64,000 nucleotides of DNA from assembly GCA_021234155.1 (NCBI GenBank), contig JAJEKV010000094.1, forward strand, positions 2,385,782 through 2,449,781, given 5' to 3'. Within the stretch, counting starts at the first letter, position 1. The number at the start of each line of letters is the position of its first letter. The position numbers were made by a program, and so were the translations under genes. The notes below the pieces were generated by a model. It saw only the letters and a list, made by a program, of their open reading frames with translations. It had not been told where the DNA came from and searched no databases. This document shows positions 58,444 to 64,000 of this stretch, one piece after another. This DNA is from Isoetes taiwanensis. Lineage: Eukaryota; Streptophyta; Lycopodiopsida; Isoetales; Isoetaceae.

Positions 58444-59520
58444 CCCAATCCATCGACCTGTCTCAATCCGGAGATGGTGGGCACCTGTGCGAATGGAGGA
58501 GATATGCTGCGCTTTTCATGGGCGGATGTGAACACGTGTAGTCTTTGTGGGCCTCGTTCTAATGTGGGATTTATGTGCTGCTTGTAATGTGCTGTTTTGA
58601 CTTGCTCCAGAGCCCTGGAATTCCAAAGCTTGCTGGAGAAACAAGCATCAAAATAACATCTCAGGCTGTCGCGATCTGCCTCTGTTTCTACCTGGATGCA
58701 CATGTGCTCCTGGACATTCCATCTAGTTAGCCACTGCACTCTTTTATCCTTCCAACAATTCTTGAGTCGTTATGGTCCCATTGCCACTGCATAAGCCAAG
58801 TGCGGTAGATGATCATCATCCATATTTACCACCTTCTGGAAGTAGACGATGTGTCTATCAAGGGCCGCTCGCTGAAGTGGCAGGAAACCTGTCTTCTGCA
58901 ACAAAATTTGATATGGGACCGTGGATTTCACTCCGAGTGCCCATGCTAAGAAGGCCTTCTGCACCTGTTCTAAGTCGCTCCAAGTAGCAAGGGACGCCAA
59001 TGGGCCCCAGACTTCAACCCCGTACAAAAGAACAGGCTACTTCAACCCGTACAAAAGAACGGGCTCTACCAATACCCTGATCTGTATAGATGAGTTGCCT
59101 GATGACCTGATGCAAAAGTTGGGTCCCGCCACCCCCATTATCCATGAGCCAGTGTTCCAACTGGTCAATGTACAGACCAAACAATGTTGGGGAAAGAGGA
59201 CATCCCTGGCGGACCCCAATACTGCTAGTGAATGGTTGTCCCGTCATCCGCATCTGACCTGAACAACTCTCGTACAACCTGTATACTGCATTTTGTATAT
59301 CCACAGGAACCTCCAGTTGCCGCAATCTTTCCCATAACTTTTCCCGAGGCATAGTGTCAAAAGCCTTCGCAAAGTCAACAAAGCAACAATACAGGTCCCG
59401 CCGACGGTTTCTGCTATCCTCAACCAAAGTCCTCAATGTGAAGATATGATCAATGGTTGAATGCCGGGGTCTGAACCCTGCTAACAAACTGGCTAGCAAG
59501 CTTGGCATCAACATTACCAT

Positions 59521-60297
59521 TCATCTGACTGCCATTATTATCAATGAACTAGTTAATCTATATGTGATGGGACTGATGTTGCTGCCATGTGCTATTTTGC
59601 CCTTGTCAACCCTTTAAGATACTAGAGGGACAATTCAAAACGTTTTTGCTAAGAGGCTTTTTATTCAACATCGGGCCACAGTCCTCCATTTCAACAATTT
59701 TAACATACATCATTACAACATATTGATATTGGAAAATAAAAGCTTTGTTCAGAAGGGACAAACAAAGCAATCAATTTATTTTTTTATACATCCAATTCTT
59801 GTTGTTTGACATTGTAAAAACACTAAACGATATAGAAATATCTTGAAGCCATGATGATGTCCTTCACTAGTCAATTTACATTCTTTTTAAAGCAAGACAA
59901 GTATATTATATTAAGTTGATGTAACAAAATTAAGCATATCTAACCTTATTTAGCATAACTCATTGCTTCTTCTATTGAATCTCAAACAATTGCTGTAATT
60001 ATTTCTCTTAAATTTAGTACCACATAAGAAGCCCTCAATGTTGAATACTTGCAGCCTTTAATTTCTCGTGGAAAGAAATAAATTTTTGGTCTCCCAACAC
60101 CTTGCTATTAGGATCAATAGGGTAAGTATCCTCGGGCAACCCACAATGCGGTATCACCTTATGTTTTCTTACAAAAACAACACATCCATTTACTTGCGGA
60201 TGTCGACCACCCAAAAATTTTCATTGATTTTATTTTTGGTGAAAACACTTTCAGCCTTTAAGATAGGACATCCTTCATAGTTTTAGGTAAAATTAGA
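59521..60297. other. No recognised gene
   Basis: AT-rich, short ORFs only. It ends at the target duplication of the MITE. Confidence 0.55.
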
Positions 60298-60305
60298 AGC
60301 GTTTC

Positions 60306-60910
60306 CATAGTTCAAAAGCATCTAAAGATAGATGCGGGAGATGCGAGCATCTAAAGCATCTAAGCATCTAAAGAATCTATCGATTTTTAAGATGCGTTAG
60401 ATGCGGCACATAAAATTTTAAATAATAAATTCGACAAAGAATAACAGATATAGAGCTATAATAGATGTGAATGGTAACTGTTCTGTTAATAACTATATAA
60501 CTATAACTGCTGATCCTTTGTTTTCAACCACTAAATGCTGTTTAGATGCAAAATGCTCATGAATGGAATCAAAAATATTTGCACAGCAATGTACTTGGCA
60601 ACTTTGAACTCCTTGAGAGCTCCCTTGAATCCCTGTTCTCTAATCCTCTTTCGAGATAGCTATTTCGATAGCAAGGGAAGTCACCAGAAGCAGAACAACC
60701 AAATGCAAGCGAGGGAAAGCCAATTTGGCGGCATGGGAATTGATTTGATGGTTTCGGCAAGGAAAAGCCTATTAGGGCGAAAAAAAACCTAACCAAAGTT
60801 TTTTTTTTTTTTTTTTTTAACCCCAAGCATCTAACATAAGATGCGTAAGATGCGGTACGATGCGTTTAGCATCTATCAGGACGTTAGATGCGAGCATCTA
60901 TCGAACTATG
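60306..60910. mobile_element. hAT-type MITE (605 bp) with perfect 8-bp TSD
   Basis: Ends are CATAGTTC... on the left and ...GAACTATG on the right, inverted repeats of 8 bp. They are extended by imperfect GATGC-rich subterminal sequence on both sides (AGCATCTAA / AGATGCG, a dozen or more copies). The 8-bp duplication AGCGTTTC is at 60298-60305 and 60911-60918. An 8-bp duplication is diagnostic of hAT or P-like insertion. No transposase is inside; a T-tract is at about 60799-60820. It needs a transposase in trans. Confidence 0.85.
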
Positions 60911-61384
60911 AGCGTTTCTATTGGCCGATTCACATGACATTTTTTCCTTAAGTGCTGAAAAATAGTTGACTCAGTGTTGCCTCAATATTTTAGCTTGGAC
61001 TCAGCATCGCAGGTTGTATGATGCGACAATTAAATCTCATACCAGGGTTGAATTTTTTTGGCTCAGCCCAAGATCAACAAGGATTCAACAATTCCAAGGC
61101 AATTTGTCCATGTGAATCCAATATATATTGAAGCCCGGAAGGGTTTCCGTTTCTAGGTTTCCAACCCAAAAATTGGGCTGTGAGATACCTAGTTTGAGAC
61201 AAAATATGCTAAAGAATAAAGTTGCTAAGAATAGTTTAATTAAATATTTAGAAATACTCAAATTGCAACCAATCCGAAAATACCATTGCCTTCGCTGTAC
61301 AAAAGAAATACCTTTATCCATCGTATGCTACGATGGGAGACGTTGAGATTAGGTCAGATAAAAATTTTAGCGTTGCATGTTGCA

Positions 61385-64000
61385 ATGTTGTCATCGCTGG
61401 AGGCCCTTGAGGTAGCCGATGCAGCAATAGGTACGTCCATTGGACTCTCAGCTAGCTTTATTCTTTTATTTTTCCTGCAACAAGAGATTCATAAGAAATT
61501 GAAAACCCTAAACCTCACAAAAAATTGCCAGAATTTACGTTTTCAGCTGCCATAATTGGGATTGTCCTGATATAAAAAATCTGTCGGAATTGAGCTCTTT
61601 TAGTGTTTACTGAAGTTTTGAAATGCAACGGCGGAATCCTTTTTGTTCTGACGATAAGTAAATAGTTGGCTAAGTTTGCCCCATTCTTTAAAAACAAACT
61701 ACTTATCTTGATGGTTCTGCCGTTACAGCTTCTCATGTCCAGCCAAGGAAATTTAAAGTCAGGAAACTTAATGGACGTGGTGCAGCTGTGGCTGCAGAAT
61801 CTGAAACTCGATCTACAAAATCCACATGTCCTAATGCAACCCAAAGCTCGCAAAATCAAGGTGTTTCACAACATGATACATCGACTTCTCACCCATCTAA
61901 GACCATCTCAGATGGGTCTTTGTTTATATCCGAGGCATGTAAACAACAGGTTTCAGGAAATTTAGAAGAAGGCAGCAACGAAGAGCCTACTGCCATTGCC
62001 AGTGATGCAGCCATGACAGGAAACCGTTGTTTGAATGGGACTGAGGAAATTATTGATTATATGCATAGAGGAACAGAAAGCGCAACCATAGCTCGATGTA
62101 TATCTGTAAGTTATGATATTTAGACTCGTCAGGTTAGCTGAAATTTTAAAATTTCAATCAAATTTGCATTCGCTCCTTCATTAGCTTTGGGTTAACACTT
62201 TTCTTTGGAGTCAAACATGATTCCCTTAAGTTAGCAAACTTAACAGCCTCAATTTAAGGCTTACACTAAAACTCATACTGATGCTAATAGGCATCTCAGT
62301 TGAACCATAATGTAACTGAACAGCGATGCGTTCTGCTGCCATTATGTTAAAAGTACGATAACGAATGTAACGACATTGACAAGCTTTTGTTAGGTTATAT
62401 TTTCTAATGCAACATTTGGTCTCTTTCTTGTGGAGTTAAATTAAGCGTCAGAAAGCTTAACTTACTTCCGTTTATGCAATTCTGAATGTGTAAGATGATT
62501 ATATTGAGATGATTACTAATAGATGCTTCGAGTATGCCTCCTATTTTGCCACGTCACTTACAGTTTTAGCAGGAATAACTTGCAGCCCACTGAGAGTGAG
62601 GAAGCTTTTCCGGATGTTATTGAACAACAACGTTGTTCTCAAGTAACTGGTAATTAGTCTTTTAAAAGGCCTGCTATTACTTTCAGAACTTAATGGTGCA
62701 TTGTATTATTTTCTAAAAATATATGCCTATAACAGGAAAAAAGCATGAGCTTAAGCGTGGTCTACCAAGAGGACGAAGGGAAGAGTATCCTGAAGTTCAA
62801 AAGATACATGGTTGGGCATCTTTTGGCTCATTTATGCAGCCTTTTATTGTTTTTAGCTTATGTACCTTAAGGTGGCACAGTTGACAGGAGTGTTGATGAT
62901 ACTGCTTGGAATCCATCAAGGGTAACAATGAAAGATATACTTAGGTTGGCGGAGGCAAAAGAGAGGAAGGTTAGTAGATGTATCGTCTGAAGTTAAAATT
63001 TGTGCAGACGATAATGCAAGTAAATTTCAGTAGGCATTCACTGCTGGCAAGCAAAAACATGTGAGCAGCTTTAAAATAATGTACAGTTCAGCGGTCTCAA
63101 CATCATCTTGCTTGACTACTGTCAGCAAACTTTTGCAGTTTATATATGCTTGCAAGGTGCATGTAGTCACTGTAAAGTTTTGAAGGTTTGTAATGTGATT
63201 GGGTGGACCGTTTGCATGTAGCCACTGTTGTTGGAAAGCTTTTGTAGATGAATCATTCATAAGGAATGAATATGTTCATTAAGTTGTGTAATCAGTCATA
63301 TCTTTATCATAAAGTCAAGTGTAGGTGTGATGCATGAAGCATGTGAAGAACATTTACATACTACCTTTTGGACTCTGATTTATTTGCCTATTGTATATGA
63401 CAGAAACAGAAAGAAGAAGTGGCTTCGAAAATATTAATTAAGGAATCTACTAACCATCAGAATACAAGGGCACATTCAGAGCGTGGAAATACGTAAGTCC
63501 TGCGTAGAATGCTTCATCGCTAGATTGGTTGGTCTCATACATTTCCAATTATCTAGAAATGATGTAAAGATCAAGATTTTATTAATTTTGTGTTTCCAGT
63601 GTAGTGACATATATGAATGCTGCCAGTATGCATGATATAACATTCAGAAGTGTTGGTCTCTTGCAGGACTCATTTTGCACCACAGGTCCAAATCATTAAT
63701 GGTCAAATAGTTATAAATGAGAAAAGCTTAACACTGGAGTCAAATGCAGCAACAAAGGACAACATTGAGTCATACACCAGGGTGGAGGAAACTTGCTCAA
63801 AGCTGAACTACCATAGTTTCATGAAACGCACACCAGCTCAAAGATGGAGTCCTGAAGAGACAGAGTTATTTTATCAGGTTGGTGGGAGCAGATATTACTT
63901 GCTGGAGCTAGGCAGTTGTTGGAACTAAGAAATTCAACATATAATATATGTTGCAGGCAGTTCGGCAGTTTGGGACAGATTTTGAATTGATAACACGCCT
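61385..64000 (+). CDS. BDP1: TFIIIB subunit Bdp1 (B''), eight exons, runs off the window
   Basis: Bdp1 is the Myb/SANT subunit of TFIIIB that recruits RNA polymerase III to tRNA, 5S and U6 genes. Exons: 61385-61430, 61729-62105, 62586-62649, 62736-62810, 62872-62969, 63404-63492, 63667-63877 and 63957 to beyond 64000. Every intron is GT...AG and all phases join into one open frame. It begins MLSSLEALEVADAAIA and SHVQPRKFKVRKLNGRG. The middle has KRGLPRGRREEYPEVQKIHG and VTMKDILRLAEAKERK. The Myb domain starts FMKRTPAQRWSPEETELFYQ, AVRQFGTDFELITR. This last string is highly characteristic of Bdp1. The first exon is the least certain. The gene looks intact and is the only likely functional host gene here. 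Confidence 0.88.

Larger units (their letters stand above)
57896..59520 (-). mobile_element. LINE with microsatellite tail, 5'-truncated, catalytic RT box deleted
   Basis: 59520-59095: RT fingers/palm, AGFRPRHSTIDHIFTLRTLV, YCCFVDFAKAFDTMPREKLW, GVRQGCPLSPTLFGLYIDQL. The frame stops at LIYTDQ, where the catalytic (Y/F)ADD should be. It resumes as VEVWGPLASL, so the active site is lost. A thumb-like region follows (QKAFLAWALGVKSTVPYQIL), then 58739-58074 with a C-terminal knuckle CQCCQTGAVEDECHTFQSC. The element ends in an ATTCT tail. It differs from the two poly(A) LINEs in this window. Stops and frame changes show it is inactive. Confidence 0.82.

Overview
The window reads as nuclear DNA of a land plant, most likely a non-seed plant such as a fern. 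It is AT-rich, introns are short with GT/AG borders, and recognisable plant gene pieces (prolyl 4-hydroxylase with a ShK tail, PPR, RabC-type GTPase, TFIIIB Bdp1) lie in a dense background of transposable elements. The fern/non-seed assignment is inference. It rests mainly on a Replitron-like HUH Rep, a group reported as abundant in non-seed plants.

Layout. 0-7 kb: a decayed prolyl 4-hydroxylase gene on the minus strand, a PPR scrap, a 0.7 kb segmental duplication and pieces of the 5' end of a gene that recurs later in the window. 8.2-9.3 kb: a 5'-truncated LINE with target-site duplications. 11.0-14.6 kb: a purine-rich, repeat-filled block. It starts with a 1.2 kb unit bounded by direct repeats and carrying hairpins, which may be a non-autonomous HUH-type element. 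16.6-22.9 kb: a stand-alone PIF1 helicase (minus) diverging from an HUH/Y1 Rep ORF (plus). The pair is flanked by diverged, hairpin-bearing direct repeats of about 100 bp. This is the most interesting unit in the window.

24.9-31.1 kb: a decayed Ty3/gypsy element (minus) without a chromodomain. 31.5-33.1 kb: a second LINE of the same family as the first, split by a solo LTR with a perfect 5-bp target duplication, a five-unit heat-shock element and two tRNA-like sequences. 33.9-37.6 kb: two decayed retroelement 5' halves. 38.4-38.8 kb: a complete TRIM. 38.9-43.2 kb: a complete but RT-deleted chromovirus with both LTRs and target duplication. 46.7-56.2 kb: a large hAT-type unit apparently inserted in a TATC microsatellite. 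It holds a broken BED/DUF659 transposase and fragments of other genes. A CACTA terminus lies inside it. 57.9-59.5 kb: a third LINE of a different type with a pentanucleotide tail. 60.3-60.9 kb: a hAT MITE with a perfect 8-bp duplication.

The only gene that looks intact is at the right edge. It encodes the TFIIIB subunit Bdp1 and has eight exons whose phases all join. It runs off the window inside its Myb/SANT domain.

No host operon-like logic exists here. What works together is the element machinery: Rep plus PIF1 as nuclease and helicase, gag-pol of the gypsy elements, and hAT transposase with its MITE relatives. No repeat or protein database was searched; family names come from motifs read by eye.
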